From contig JAJZGH010000174.1 of assembly GCA_021798635.1 (NCBI GenBank), positions 1-10,867 on the forward strand: DNA of 10,867 nucleotides, read 5' to 3'. The stretch's first letter is position 1; every line of letters starts with the position of its first letter. This stretch comes from Planctomycetota bacterium (lineage in GTDB: Bacteria; Planctomycetota; Phycisphaerae; WQYP01). Below, in pieces: positions 1 through 6,470 of the stretch. Made by a program: the position numbers and the translations under genes. The notes beneath the pieces were generated by a model. That model worked only from the letters and a program-made list of their open reading frames with translations, was not told where the DNA came from and searched no databases.

Positions 1-244
1 GACGGTGCGGTTGGGGTCCAACGGCCATAATGATGGTCCAAGTCCGGTAAATCACTGCGGATAACGGTCCGAAATTGGTGATTTTTATGCCCAACGCGAA
101 CCGATAAAGTTAAAGGCACGCGGTGTGAATGTCCGAATACATCAGCGAAGCCTATAAGTAAGGGCGTTACGCCATGCAGGCGAAAGTGAACAGGGAATGT
201 CTTAAGGGCTGGATAAACGCTGAAGATTGGTAACGGGGCAGAAT
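1..244 (+). other. Upstream leader of the cluster, no long gene recognised
   Basis: Stop codons are frequent in all forward frames and I recognise no protein here, so this is probably the promoter and 5' leader of the nusG-like gene. Visible elements are a small hairpin (5-bp stem at 10-14/18-22, 3-base loop), a repeated heptamer GGTCCAA at 15-21 and 35-41, and a -10-like TATAAG at 153-158 without a clear -35 box. RfaH-type regulators often load at a pause element in the leader of their target operon. I looked for an ops/JUMPStart-like GGTAGCGTG and did not find one. Confidence 0.4.
174..233 (+). CDS. Possible 19-residue leader peptide ahead of the nusG-like gene
   Basis: An ATG at 174 follows an AAGGG Shine-Dalgarno-like sequence (160-164, 9-nt spacing) and opens a 19-codon frame that stops with TAA at 231-233. 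That stop lies just ahead of the GGGG ribosome-binding site (235-238) of the next gene and 11 nt before its ATG, so termination here could affect initiation downstream. The AAGGG partly lies in a short hairpin (163-166 with 170-173). The peptide resembles nothing I know and has no run of one amino acid that would suggest classical attenuation. It may be a chance ORF. Confidence 0.2.
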   Translation: MQAKVNRECLKGWINAEDW

Positions 245-922
245 ATGACAGAAACACCCTCTGCAAAAGGACATGAGAATGTGCCGCGCCTGGAATGTCC
301 GGAAATTGGATTATCGGCAGCCGGTTCCGCCGTAGTTCCTGTCGCGGGTGTTGTTGATGTTGTCGGGGCCGGAATTAGCACTGGGGATGTGCGGAAATGG
401 TTTGTATTACAGACTAAAAGCCGTCAGGAAAAAGTGGTGTGCGATTTTTTCCGCGACCGCCAGATCGAATATCTGCTGCCGCTGGTGGCGAAAACCACCT
501 ATTACGGCAAACGCAAAGTAAGATCTGAACTGCCGCTTTTTCCGGGCTATGTTTTTGTTCGCAGTGCCATCCAGGATGCGTATGCAGCCGATCGGACCAA
601 TCGGCTGGTTCGCATCATTCCAGTATTTGACCAAGCCCGAATAGAAGAGGAACTTCGCAGCCTGGCGCGGGCCTTGGAAGCCCAGTCGCCCTTTGATCGG
701 CATCCGCAGCTTGTGGCGGGGGTACGTGTTGAGGTAAAATCAGGTCCGCTGCAGGGTGTGCGGGGCGTAGTGGAAAGCCGACTGAAAATGGATCGTCTGA
801 TTTTGCAGGTTGAAATCCTGGGCCAGGCGATCAGTGTTGAGGTTGATACCGACTTGCTGGCGATCCTCGAAGAGATGCCGGCAGTAGCTGCAAGCAATAC
901 GGGTGGCGTTCGGGCGGCGTAA
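245..922 (+). CDS. NusG/RfaH-type transcription antitermination factor (NGN + KOW)
   Basis: This 225-residue protein belongs to the NusG superfamily of elongation factors, which bind the RNA polymerase clamp and raise processivity. After about 50 residues of Gly/Val/Ala-rich N-terminal extension, the NGN domain starts at K51-W52 (KWFVLQTKSRQEK). It carries the characteristic LFPGYVFVR segment at 98-106. A KOW domain follows at about 156-190 (VRVEVKSGPLQGVRGVV). Position at the head of a polysaccharide cluster and lack of the ribosomal or sec genes usually near housekeeping nusG point to a specialised paralogue of the RfaH/UpxY/LoaP kind. The start was placed at ATG 245, which has GGGG at 235-238 six bases upstream. 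An in-frame TTG at 227 is possible but less well placed. The N-terminal extension is longer than in typical NusG and of unknown role. Target specificity for this operon is inferred. Confidence 0.85.
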   Translation: MTETPSAKGHENVPRLECPEIGLSAAGSAVVPVAGVVDVVGAGISTGDVRKWFVLQTKSRQEKVVCDFFRDRQIEYLLPLVAKTTYYGKRKVRSELPLFPGYVFVRSAIQDAYAADRTNRLVRIIPVFDQARIEEELRSLARALEAQSPFDRHPQLVAGVRVEVKSGPLQGVRGVVESRLKMDRLILQVEILGQAISVEVDTDLLAILEEMPAVAASNTGGVRAA

Positions 923-954
923 AGCTGCCGATATAAAAGCGCCGCCGCAAACTC

Positions 955-970
955 GGGGAAAATAGTCCCC
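955..970 (+). other. Short hairpin between the nusG-like gene and the exosortase
   Basis: GGGGA (955-959) can pair with TCCCC (966-970) around a 6-base loop. No T tract follows, so it is not a classical intrinsic terminator. The 107-bp gap (923-1029) is otherwise featureless except for a perfect 10-bp palindrome TTTGGCCAAA at 1016-1025, four bases before the exosortase ATG. The hairpin could be a pause or attenuation site for the upstream antiterminator, but nothing in the sequence proves this. Confidence 0.2.
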
Positions 971-1029
971 TGATCCCTTCGCGCTAAAAATCCGCGCAAG
1001 CGACAATAGCGGAGCTTTGGCCAAATTTA

Positions 1030-1992
1030 ATGCAAAAGCCGATCTCCCGGGCCGCCGCGGTGGCGAACATTAATAGAGAAAAGCCATTGACCACGATTGC
1101 TGTAAACACTCAACGCTGTGCCATTGCTCCACAAGATCGCATTAAACGCGTCTATCTTCTGGCGGCGGGGCTGCTGGTTTTTTTGACCATGCTGGTGCAG
1201 CATCGGGCCTGGCACGATGTATTTTCCATTGCCTTAAATGATCAGGATTCCAGCCACATTTTGCTGGTGCCGTTTTTGGCGGTCTGGCTGATATGGGTGC
1301 GTCGCCAGCGCTGGCGTGAATGCCGCCTGTCGGGCCGCTGGATGGGACCCGTGGTGTTGCTGCTGGGGGCGGCGACGAGTAATTTCGGCGTGGATTATGG
1401 CATGGCCGTATTCTGGCATTTTGGATCCCTGCTTATGGCTTTCGGGGCGGTTGTCGCAGTTTTGGGATTTGATATCGTACGGAAATTTTTCCCGGCCTTC
1501 CTGATGCTGCTGTTTCTGGTGCCGGTGCCCGCAACCGTGCGGCAGGCCATTTCGGTTCCATTGGAACATCTGTGTGCGCTGCTTAGCCAGCAGATTCTGG
1601 AAATTGTGGGCGTCACGGTATCCCGTGCGGGCAATGTTTTAATCGTCAATGGCGTGAAAGTGGAGATTGCCGAAGCGTGTGACGGAATGCGCATGGCCAT
1701 TGCGTTGATGGTGCTGGTGGCCACCTTCACGCTTAGTATTCCCATGAATCGCTGGGCGCGGGCCGTATTCCTGATTTTAAGCCCGGTGGTGGCGCTGCTT
1801 TGTAATATTATCCGACTTGTTCCCACAGTGTGGGTATTTGGTAAGTACCCTCATGCGGCGGCGGAAAATTTTCATAATATGGCCGGCTGGCTGATGCTTC
1901 CAATCGCATTTTTCCTGTTCTGGTCCGTATTGCGGCTGTTACGCTGGGCCTCAGTGCCGGTAGCCCCGTTCGGTCTGGCCTACGACCCGTAA
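1030..1992 (+). CDS. xrt: Exosortase, integral membrane transpeptidase
   Basis: This 320-residue polytopic membrane protein has the exosortase signature. The presumed catalytic cysteine is C217 in EACDGMR. The conserved Arg is R262 in NIIRLVPTVWVFG, and the His is H282 in AENFHNMAGWLML. Several hydrophobic helices surround them (for example about 41-55, 76-90, 106-115, 125-145, 153-167, 222-237, 245-262, 284-303). Exosortases are thought to cleave a C-terminal sorting signal (PEP-CTERM or a variant) from secreted proteins and transfer them to an envelope acceptor, and usually sit in polysaccharide clusters as here. EpsI is a separate gene, not fused as in XrtA-type proteins. The ATG at 1030 is the only upstream Met, but its Shine-Dalgarno is poor (GGAG at 1011-1014, 15 nt away). 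An alternative TTG at 1087 follows AGAGAA. I cannot assign an Xrt subtype, and no substrate gene is seen in the window. Confidence 0.9.
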   Translation: MQKPISRAAAVANINREKPLTTIAVNTQRCAIAPQDRIKRVYLLAAGLLVFLTMLVQHRAWHDVFSIALNDQDSSHILLVPFLAVWLIWVRRQRWRECRLSGRWMGPVVLLLGAATSNFGVDYGMAVFWHFGSLLMAFGAVVAVLGFDIVRKFFPAFLMLLFLVPVPATVRQAISVPLEHLCALLSQQILEIVGVTVSRAGNVLIVNGVKVEIAEACDGMRMAIALMVLVATFTLSIPMNRWARAVFLILSPVVALLCNIIRLVPTVWVFGKYPHAAAENFHNMAGWLMLPIAFFLFWSVLRLLRWASVPVAPFGLAYDP

Positions 1993-2004
1993 AACGAGGC
2001 ATGA

Positions 2005-2160
2005 GCGCATCAGGTTGGTCAACTCGACCTGCTTGAAAAACTGTTGGGACGGATCATTGTCCCGGAGGCGGTTGTCGCAGAACTTGCCCCGGGCCGTCAT
2101 CTTCTTCTCAATGTACTGCACAGGCTCCTAGCCGCTATCGATAATGCTGATAGGCGCTGA
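2005..2160 (+). pseudogene. Remnant of a PIN-domain toxin (DUF3368/VapC-like)
   Basis: This frame runs open from after a TGA at 2002-2004 to a TGA at 2158-2160 but has no start codon. Its first part reads VGQLDLLEKLLGRIIVPEAV and then VAELAPG. That closely resembles the segment of DUF3368/PIN-like proteins where the gene normally reads 'L..LG.LDLL..LFG.V.VPEAV..EL'. The N-terminal part with the first catalytic Asp is missing. The last 20 or so residues do not look like the family, so the 3' end is probably deleted or joined to other DNA. It lies directly behind the exosortase stop codon, so it is probably debris of an inserted toxin-antitoxin locus. The match is from memory of the family and needs a profile search. 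Confidence 0.6.
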
Positions 2161-2163
2161 ATA

Positions 2164-2385
2164 ATGATGACACGACCGCCTCCGAAAAATATTGAAGTCG
2201 TCGACGACGCGATGGCCGAGGTCTTGCGAGCAAAAACCGGCGCGCAGCGGCTGGCCATTGCCAGTGGTATGTATGCCAGTGCCCGGCGCATGCTTATCGG
2301 TCACTTAAAAGCCGAAAATCCCAAGTGGAGCGACGCGCAGATTTCCGCGGAGGCTGCGCGGAGGTTGTCGCATGGAGCAGTTTGA
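2164..2385 (+). CDS. Small antitoxin-like protein (resembles Rv0078B-related family)
   Basis: This 73-residue, probably helical protein has the pattern IEVVDDAMAEVLRAKT, then RLAIASGMYASARRML, then WSDAQISAEAARRLSHG near its C-terminus. I associate this with a small family common in planctomycetes and related to the antitoxin called Rv0078B, often encoded directly before a nucleotidyltransferase or PIN gene. AGGCG at 2152-2156 is a plausible ribosome-binding site 7 nt before the ATG. The frame is intact and full length for such proteins. It overlaps the start of the following nucleotidyltransferase stub by 14 nt, as expected for an antitoxin-toxin pair. With its partner truncated, it may be an orphan antitoxin without current function. 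Family assignment is from recall and moderately sure. Confidence 0.6.
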   Translation: MMTRPPPKNIEVVDDAMAEVLRAKTGAQRLAIASGMYASARRMLIGHLKAENPKWSDAQISAEAARRLSHGAV

Positions 2386-2521
2386 CCTTTTGCGGTACGC
2401 CACGGGCGTGCTGGAAACCATGCGACTGCGGTACTTTGTCACCGGGTCAACGGCCACGATTTTTTACGGTGAAGTTCGATTCACCAACGACATCGACATC
2501 GTTGTGGACTTGCCAGGATAA
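2372..2521 (+). pseudogene. Truncated nucleotidyltransferase (AbiEii/DUF6036-like toxin stub)
   Basis: The 49-codon frame from ATG 2372 begins like a minimal nucleotidyltransferase: MEQFDLLRYATGVLE, then YFVTGSTATIFYGE, then FTNDIDIVVDLPG. The GS motif and the paired aspartates (D40 and D42, in NDIDIV) that coordinate metal in this superfamily are present. It then stops at TAA 2519-2521, where relatives continue for roughly another 100 residues or more. The start is embedded in the antitoxin-like gene. The stop is four bases before the epsI ATG and the last codons contain the epsI Shine-Dalgarno AGGA (2515-2518). So the gene was probably cut by a deletion that joined it to the epsI leader. 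It could now serve only to couple translation into epsI. A catalytically active product is unlikely. Confidence 0.65.
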
Positions 2522-2525
2522 TTTT

Positions 2526-3245
2526 ATGGCCAAACCAACTACTACAGCATCTTCCCGCACGCCGGCCTGGCTGGCCTGGGCACCGGCGTTTGCCTGTGTC
2601 ATTCTGCTGGCCGCTATTGAGGCGCGCGGGTACTTTGAAAAGCCTCCCAGGCAGGCCGGCGCGTATTTGGCGCATGTGCACGCCCTGGCGGAGACGATGC
2701 CGAAACAGTTCGGCCACTGGAGCGGCCGCGATGTGCCATTACCGCTTTCCGCTGTCCATCTGTTGCAGCCCAATGTGGATTTCTGCCGCAATTTTAATAA
2801 CGGCAAAACCGGTGAGCAGGCCACGTTAATGGTCATTGACTGCTCGGACACGCGCAATCTTTCGGGCCACTATCCGCCGAATTGCTATCCGGGTAACGGC
2901 TGGATACTGGATAAATCAACGCCGGAAACCTGGGTGATAAACAAAACACCCATCACGGGAATGGAATATAAGTTCCATCGGGGGGCATTTGATACTGAAT
3001 CTCATATATATGTAGATGATTTTTTCATCATGCCGGACGGCAAATTTCTCGCAACGGAACGGGAATTTCTCCATGAGTCCGGAAGCTTTAATGAAAGAGT
3101 GTTTGGGGCCGCGCAGGTGGAACTTACTCTACCTGGCGACATGCTTCCCGCTGATCGAATGCAGGTATTTCACAGTCTGATTGGCGCGAACTGGAAGCTC
3201 ATTAGTGCAATTTTACACGGAGTATCCAATGAATCCGCAAAATGA
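2526..3245 (+). CDS. epsI: Exosortase-associated protein EpsI (DUF3485)
   Basis: This 239-residue protein matches the EpsI/DUF3485 family, the usual genetic partner of exosortases. It has one N-terminal membrane segment (about 14-31) and an extracytoplasmic domain. The conserved motif HYPPNCYPGNGW lies at 115-126, with C120. EpsI was first described in methanolan polysaccharide biosynthesis and is thought to act with exosortase in the envelope; its precise reaction is not settled. The ATG at 2526 was chosen because it has AGGA at 2515-2518 (7-nt spacing) and gives the expected N-terminal membrane anchor. The longer open frame reaching back to 2325 runs through the upstream toxin-antitoxin remnants in another frame. 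The gene overlaps the next by 17 nt. It would normally follow the exosortase directly, but here about 530 bp of remnants separate them. Confidence 0.85.
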   Translation: MAKPTTTASSRTPAWLAWAPAFACVILLAAIEARGYFEKPPRQAGAYLAHVHALAETMPKQFGHWSGRDVPLPLSAVHLLQPNVDFCRNFNNGKTGEQATLMVIDCSDTRNLSGHYPPNCYPGNGWILDKSTPETWVINKTPITGMEYKFHRGAFDTESHIYVDDFFIMPDGKFLATEREFLHESGSFNERVFGAAQVELTLPGDMLPADRMQVFHSLIGANWKLISAILHGVSNESAK

Positions 3246-5679
3246 CAGTATGGATTACGCGCCAACATCCCTGCGGCCGGAAATGACGCCCGGACCGGTG
3301 CAGTACGCCGATTCCGGCGACGCGATGGCCAACCCCCTGTTGCTGATGCATCGATTTCTCACCGGTCGCTACCACTGGGCGATCCTTTTGGGGCTGGTGC
3401 TGGCGGTCGCCGGAAGTGCCTTGGCGTATAAGAGCCTGAAACTGGTATACACCAGCACCGGGCTGGTGCGCATCTTGCCGTACCTGCCCCGCATTTTGTA
3501 CACCACATCGCAAAATGAAGCCATGCCCATGTTCAGTGCGTACATTAATTCTCAAACGGCGTTGATTATGAGTTCCCGTACCATTGATCTGGCCATGCAG
3601 AATCCCAAATGGCAAGCTTTGCATCGCGGCATTGATGCGCTGGCCAAAGCCCGATTCGCGCGTGAACTCACCGTGACTCATAAGCCGGGAAGCGAATTAA
3701 TTTATGTCAGCTACACCAGCAAGGACCCCGTTGTGGCGCAAATCGGCGCTGATGCCGTCATCGGTGCCTACCGTCAACTTTACAGCCACGGTGATTCCGC
3801 AACGCAAAGTCTGCAAATCAGCGCCCTGCGTGACCGTCAGACCGTGTTGCAAAATGAATTACAAAGTGATCAGGATCAGATCACATCGTTGGCCAGTCAG
3901 TACGGCGCGGACGGCCTGGGGACGGTCTACAATTACAAGCTCGGCTTGATGAATGAACTGGATACCCAATGGCAGGAAGCCCGCATCGCCCTGGCCAAGG
4001 CCGGCTCCAGCGCCGTGACGGCCAAAGGGAAAAACGGAAAGCCAAAAGTTGCCAAAACGCCGCCGGCTCCCGCGTATGATCCCCAAGTGGCGCAGTTTGA
4101 ACTGGAAGTTCTGGCGCTCAAAAAGTCGATCAAGGAACTCGAGCTATCCGGTCTGGGGCCAAACAATCATCGCATCATGACGTTGCAATCCAGCCTGGAT
4201 GCACTGCGTGACGAAATGCGCAGCTACCAGGCCGGTTTAACAGGCAAAGGAGCACCCATTGCCCCGACCATGCCCGGCGAGGCCCTGTCGTTACCTCTGC
4301 TGAAGGCGCGCGAACGCCAACTGCGAATTCTGTATAAGTCTGTCAAGGCACAAACCCTTGATCTGGGCGGCCGATTCGCCAAAGTGCAGAACCTCCAGAC
4401 CCAAAGCCAGGATTTGCGCCAGCAGTTGCACACCATTAAATCGCGCATGGACGCCATCAATATGGAATCCGCTACGGGGGGACGCATCCGTGTTGAAAGC
4501 ACGGGCGATTTCCCGGCGGCCCCGACAACCAAGTCCCGTCATCTGCGGCTTGCGGCTGCCGCGGCCGCCGGACTTGGCGGCATAATCGTGGGCTTCGGAC
4601 TGATTTTGCTGTGGGGCTTCCTGCACGGAAATCTTCGTTCAGTCGGTGACATGCAGATTACGACGCTGAATTCTTACCGGATCCTCGGTGCCGTTCCACA
4701 ATTGCCGCCCAACGGCGCAGCCACGCCGTTGGAACTGGCCATTGGTGCACACAGTGTTCATCGCATCCGGGGCCTGTTGCAGGTGCGACCGCATTCCGGC
4801 GGCAGTCAGGCCATGGCCCTGACCAGCCCAACTGCGGGCACCGGAAAAACCAGCATGGTTCTGGCCCTGGGAATGTCCTATGCCGCTTCGGGCATGAAAA
4901 CATTGCTGATCGATGCGGATGTGGTTGGCGGCCAACTCACCGATCGCATGGGTATTTTGCGTTCCCAGCGCCTCGGTGATGTCATGGTCAAACAGAAAAT
5001 GATCACCCGTGAGCAACTTAAGGAAGCCCTTGCCGCAGCGGGTGAATCCAAACGTCCTTTAGGCTCGGAGCTGCTGAATCTCGGTTACATTGACCATGAA
5101 ATACTTGACAAGGCGTTGCAGTTGCAGCGCTTAAGCAAACGCGGCCTGATGGACGCTGTAGCCGGCAAGCCGCTGGATGAATGTGTGGTACATACCAAGA
5201 TTCGGAATCTCGATGTGCTGCCGCTGGGGCGCACCAAAGCCCATCATGGTGCCCGCATGTCTCCGGCATCCATCCGGGCGATGCTGGCGCACGCCAAGGA
5301 ACAATATGATATGGTGCTGGTGGATACCGGCCCGGTGCTGGGGTCTCTGGAATCGGCGCTGCTGGCCAGTCAGGCTGACGGTGTGCTGATGGTGGTGGCC
5401 CGTGGTGAAAGCCGAAACCTTTCCGGACGTGCTGCGGATTATCTCGCTTCGGTTGGAGCGCACCTGGAGGGGGTCGTATTTAACCGCGCCACCGAACGTG
5501 ATATGCAGCGGCAGTCGTATAGTACCTCGTTGGAAAGCTTTACCAGTGCCGCACCCGCATCGGATAATGCCCTGGCGGTGCAGAATGATGTTGATCGCCT
5601 CAAACCGCTGGTGCCGCTTGGCCCGCTGGCGATGGCGGTTGCGGCCTCCAGCAGCATGCAGGATGAAGACGAAAAATGA
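3229..5679 (+). CDS. Wzc-like chain-length determinant fused to BY-kinase-type ATPase, with inserted MshEN-like domain
   Basis: This 816-residue protein has the Wzc layout. Membrane helix 1 is at about 49-67 and a long periplasmic region with coiled-coil character at about 190-430. That region contains a Lys/Pro/Ala-rich linker near 262-285. Helix 2 is at about 440-466, followed by a cytoplasmic P-loop domain. Walker A is PTAGTGKTS (534-542, K540), Walker A' is LLIDAD (D562, D564) and Walker B is MVLVDTGP (D699). Such proteins control length and export of capsular or exopolysaccharide. Three things are unusual. About 60 residues (577-638) with two MshEN-like repeats lie between A' and B. The expected EX2RX2R oligomerisation motif is degenerate at 508-514. 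The C-terminus has one tyrosine (Y764) instead of a tyrosine cluster. ATG 3229 was chosen for its CGGAG at 3218-3222. It overlaps epsI by 17 nt and the next gene by 4 nt. Kinase activity is uncertain. Confidence 0.85.
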   Translation: MNPQNDSMDYAPTSLRPEMTPGPVQYADSGDAMANPLLLMHRFLTGRYHWAILLGLVLAVAGSALAYKSLKLVYTSTGLVRILPYLPRILYTTSQNEAMPMFSAYINSQTALIMSSRTIDLAMQNPKWQALHRGIDALAKARFARELTVTHKPGSELIYVSYTSKDPVVAQIGADAVIGAYRQLYSHGDSATQSLQISALRDRQTVLQNELQSDQDQITSLASQYGADGLGTVYNYKLGLMNELDTQWQEARIALAKAGSSAVTAKGKNGKPKVAKTPPAPAYDPQVAQFELEVLALKKSIKELELSGLGPNNHRIMTLQSSLDALRDEMRSYQAGLTGKGAPIAPTMPGEALSLPLLKARERQLRILYKSVKAQTLDLGGRFAKVQNLQTQSQDLRQQLHTIKSRMDAINMESATGGRIRVESTGDFPAAPTTKSRHLRLAAAAAAGLGGIIVGFGLILLWGFLHGNLRSVGDMQITTLNSYRILGAVPQLPPNGAATPLELAIGAHSVHRIRGLLQVRPHSGGSQAMALTSPTAGTGKTSMVLALGMSYAASGMKTLLIDADVVGGQLTDRMGILRSQRLGDVMVKQKMITREQLKEALAAAGESKRPLGSELLNLGYIDHEILDKALQLQRLSKRGLMDAVAGKPLDECVVHTKIRNLDVLPLGRTKAHHGARMSPASIRAMLAHAKEQYDMVLVDTGPVLGSLESALLASQADGVLMVVARGESRNLSGRAADYLASVGAHLEGVVFNRATERDMQRQSYSTSLESFTSAAPASDNALAVQNDVDRLKPLVPLGPLAMAVAASSSMQDEDEK
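4969..5127 (+). other. MshEN-like tandem motif inserted in the ATPase domain
   Basis: Codons 581-633 of the Wzc-like protein encode two 24-residue repeats. Repeat 1 (581-604) starts RLGDVMVKQKMITREQL. Repeat 2 (610-633) starts PLGSELLNLGYID and ends in Q633. Both fit the MshEN pattern in which RLG is followed by a short hydrophobic helix, then I-T/D-x-x-x-L, then A-L-x-x-Q. MshEN is known as a c-di-GMP-binding domain at the N-terminus of type II secretion and pilus ATPases. Deviations are K590 where Gly is usual, A604 instead of the final Gln in repeat 1, and P610 instead of Arg in repeat 2 (R609 is adjacent). Ligand binding is therefore plausible but unproven. Confidence 0.65.
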
Positions 5680-6470
5680 CCCTTCTGGCGGATCAGAATT
5701 TGTACACTGCCATGAAACCCGGAGCCAATGCGCTGACGGTATGGGGATATTCTGCCACCGCGCTGCATGATGTGTTCTGGTTATCCAGAGAAGTTGCCAT
5801 CGTGCGGCCCGGTGCCGGCAAACCCATTGCGCCAGATGCACGACTGTTTCTGCTGGTTCCCGAAGGAAAGTTATTTCGTCTGCACCTGCGGCTGGTCCTG
5901 GATCAATTATTTTGGATGCCGCGGGCTATGTATTTTATCGGATTTCATCCGCCAACCCGCAGCAAACGTGCTGCGGACGCCAAGCCGTCATCGCCCGTGG
6001 CCGATCAGGGTGCCGGGTCAGCGCATGAATCCGTCGCGAACCGCAATGGTAAGTCTCATGAACCGGCCGCCCGCGCGGCACTTACGCCCCACCGGGATAT
6101 TGCCGAATACTGGAATACCATCCATACTGCGGGTAACGTATGGATGGCCCTGCGGCGACACTATCCGGATTTTGGCTCGATCAAAGTGCCGGGTATTGCG
6201 TATGAAGACACAGGGTGTCAGGCCATGGGTTATCTTCAGGCTCTAGCGCGGGACTGGCCCGATCCGGACGCTGCCATTGCCGGCATCAGCCGCCTGGCGC
6301 ATCGTGTATATGGGCCAACATGTGTTGATATATCCATGTTAAAAGCCCATACGCGGCCCCTTTGGATTGGCCATGGCCGTGACAGCGATAATACTGCTGC
6401 TTCCTGCGGGATATTGCCTGATGCAGTACCGGCCGGAAAGCCCGACGAATCACCAAGCGAGAGGAAATAA
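5676..6470 (+). CDS. Protein of unknown function in the polysaccharide operon
   Basis: This 264-residue protein is predicted soluble, with no signal peptide or membrane helix. The N-terminal block, about residues 17-91, alternates hydrophobic strands and helices (ALTVWGYSATALHDVFW, then ARLFLLVPEG, then AMYFIGFHPP). A Ser/Ala/Pro-rich linker (about 92-138) and a second globular block (about 140-235) follow. It recalls, from memory only, the N-terminal part of planctomycete proteins that continue into a hexapeptide-type beta helix and a sugar-1-phosphate transferase. The only trace of that continuation here is PLWIG at 228-232, after which the tail looks disordered. ATG 5676 overlaps the previous stop as ATGA, and its own stop overlaps the next start as TAATG, so the reading frame is used at both ends. 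No catalytic motif is evident. A role in polysaccharide assembly is inferred from position only. Confidence 0.6.
   Translation: MTLLADQNLYTAMKPGANALTVWGYSATALHDVFWLSREVAIVRPGAGKPIAPDARLFLLVPEGKLFRLHLRLVLDQLFWMPRAMYFIGFHPPTRSKRAADAKPSSPVADQGAGSAHESVANRNGKSHEPAARAALTPHRDIAEYWNTIHTAGNVWMALRRHYPDFGSIKVPGIAYEDTGCQAMGYLQALARDWPDPDAAIAGISRLAHRVYGPTCVDISMLKAHTRPLWIGHGRDSDNTAASCGILPDAVPAGKPDESPSERK

Noticed and set aside
75..108. TTGGTG (75-80) with GATAAA (103-108) as a -35/-10 promoter
   Set aside because: The spacer is 22 bases, well outside the usual 16-18, so it is not reported as a promoter.
114..130. Sigma-54-like element AGGCACG in the leader, considered because PrsR-type systems use sigma-54
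   Set aside because: The -12 half lacks the required GC (GTGAA is found), so it does not fit the consensus.
1446..2080. 14-base direct repeat GGCGGTTGTCGCAG at 1446-1459 and 2067-2080, with the 10-base core again at 2363-2372
   Set aside because: Two copies encode the same ordinary AVVA peptide in unrelated proteins, so chance plus codon preference explains it. There is no sign of a mobile element boundary.
2325..2525. Upstream extension of the epsI frame by 67 codons
   Set aside because: The extension is out of frame with, and made from, the antitoxin-like gene and nucleotidyltransferase stub. The ATG at 2526 has a good ribosome-binding site and gives the normal EpsI N-terminus.
5131..5841. 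Long reverse-strand open frame of 236 codons opposite the Wzc-like gene
   Set aside because: It is the antisense shadow of a strongly supported gene. Its composition is rich in His, Arg and Gln, typical of such shadows, and no domain is recognisable.
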